Assembly: GCA_900768725.1 (NCBI GenBank)
Contig: CAAGDU010000169.1
Span: forward strand, 1 to 5,223
DNA: 5,223 bases
DNA from: Bacteroidales bacterium
GTDB lineage: Bacteria; Bacteroidota; Bacteroidia; Bacteroidales; Paludibacteraceae
Direction: 5' to 3'
Shown here: positions 5,174 through 5,223 of the stretch, one piece after another
How the letters are laid out: each line of letters starts with the position of its first letter
Numbering within the stretch: position 1 is the stretch's first letter
Notes under the pieces: generated by a model
The model's database searches: none
What the model saw: only the letters and a program-made list of their open reading frames with translations
Told to the model about the DNA's origin: nothing
Program-made: the position numbers and the translations under genes

Positions 5174-5223
5174 ATGCGCCCTCTTAATTCTTAATTCATA
5201 ATTCTTAATTAATCAGAGCATGC
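5164..5223. repeat. 14-base direct repeats flanking a TTAATTC heptamer array
   Basis: TAATCAGAGCATGC occurs identically at 5164-5177 and 5210-5223, 46 bases apart; each ends in the palindrome GCATGC. Between them lies a four-unit AT-rich heptamer array: TTAATTC (5184), TTAATTC (5191), ATAATTC (5198), TTAATTA (5205). The first direct repeat overlaps the last nonamer unit. The window ends at the last base of the second copy, so the structure may continue to the right. No gene is visible in 5080-5223. Confidence 0.78.

Overview
The window looks like ordinary chromosomal DNA from a member of the Bacteroidota, most likely order Bacteroidales. The evidence is a secG promoter of the Bacteroidota type (TTTG, 20-base spacer, TAnnTTTG), starts without Shine-Dalgarno sequences, a Bacteroidota-type LptE lipoprotein next to a sigma-54 activator, and many short AT-rich tandem arrays between genes. 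I cannot name a genus.

Layout. Bases 2-190 are the 3' end of a sigma-54-dependent activator: an interdomain linker plus a Fis-type helix-turn-helix, with the rest lying to the left. After 21 bases comes lptE (212-760, + strand), an outer-membrane lipoprotein for lipopolysaccharide assembly. A 138-base spacer holds the secG promoter and a heptamer array in its predicted leader. Next is secG (899-1240, + strand), a subunit of the Sec translocon. The 293-base convergent spacer 1241-1533 has no gene. It holds the secG terminator, a cluster of small palindromes and the terminator of the minus-strand gene. Most of the rest (5079 down to 1534) is nifJ, a full-length 1181-residue pyruvate:ferredoxin (flavodoxin) oxidoreductase. 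Bases 5080-5223, upstream of nifJ, are AT-rich and hold a nonamer array, a heptamer array and a 14-base direct repeat.

How the genes relate. The activator, lptE and secG are co-directional; the last two concern the cell envelope and protein export, and secG has its own promoter. nifJ is metabolically separate: it converts pyruvate to acetyl-CoA with reduced ferredoxin in an anaerobe, and only converges on secG. No defence system, mobile-element gene, CRISPR array, tRNA or rRNA is visible.

The unusual part is the density of short-period repeats, with periods of 7, 8, 7, 9 and 7 bases, plus two palindromes sharing the arms TCCCGA/TCGGGA. One heptamer array is inside the activator's reading frame, where copy-number change would alter the frame. 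One octamer-plus-palindrome element encodes most of the N-terminal part of the LptE signal peptide. I found no convincing new multi-gene system; these repeats are the best leads.
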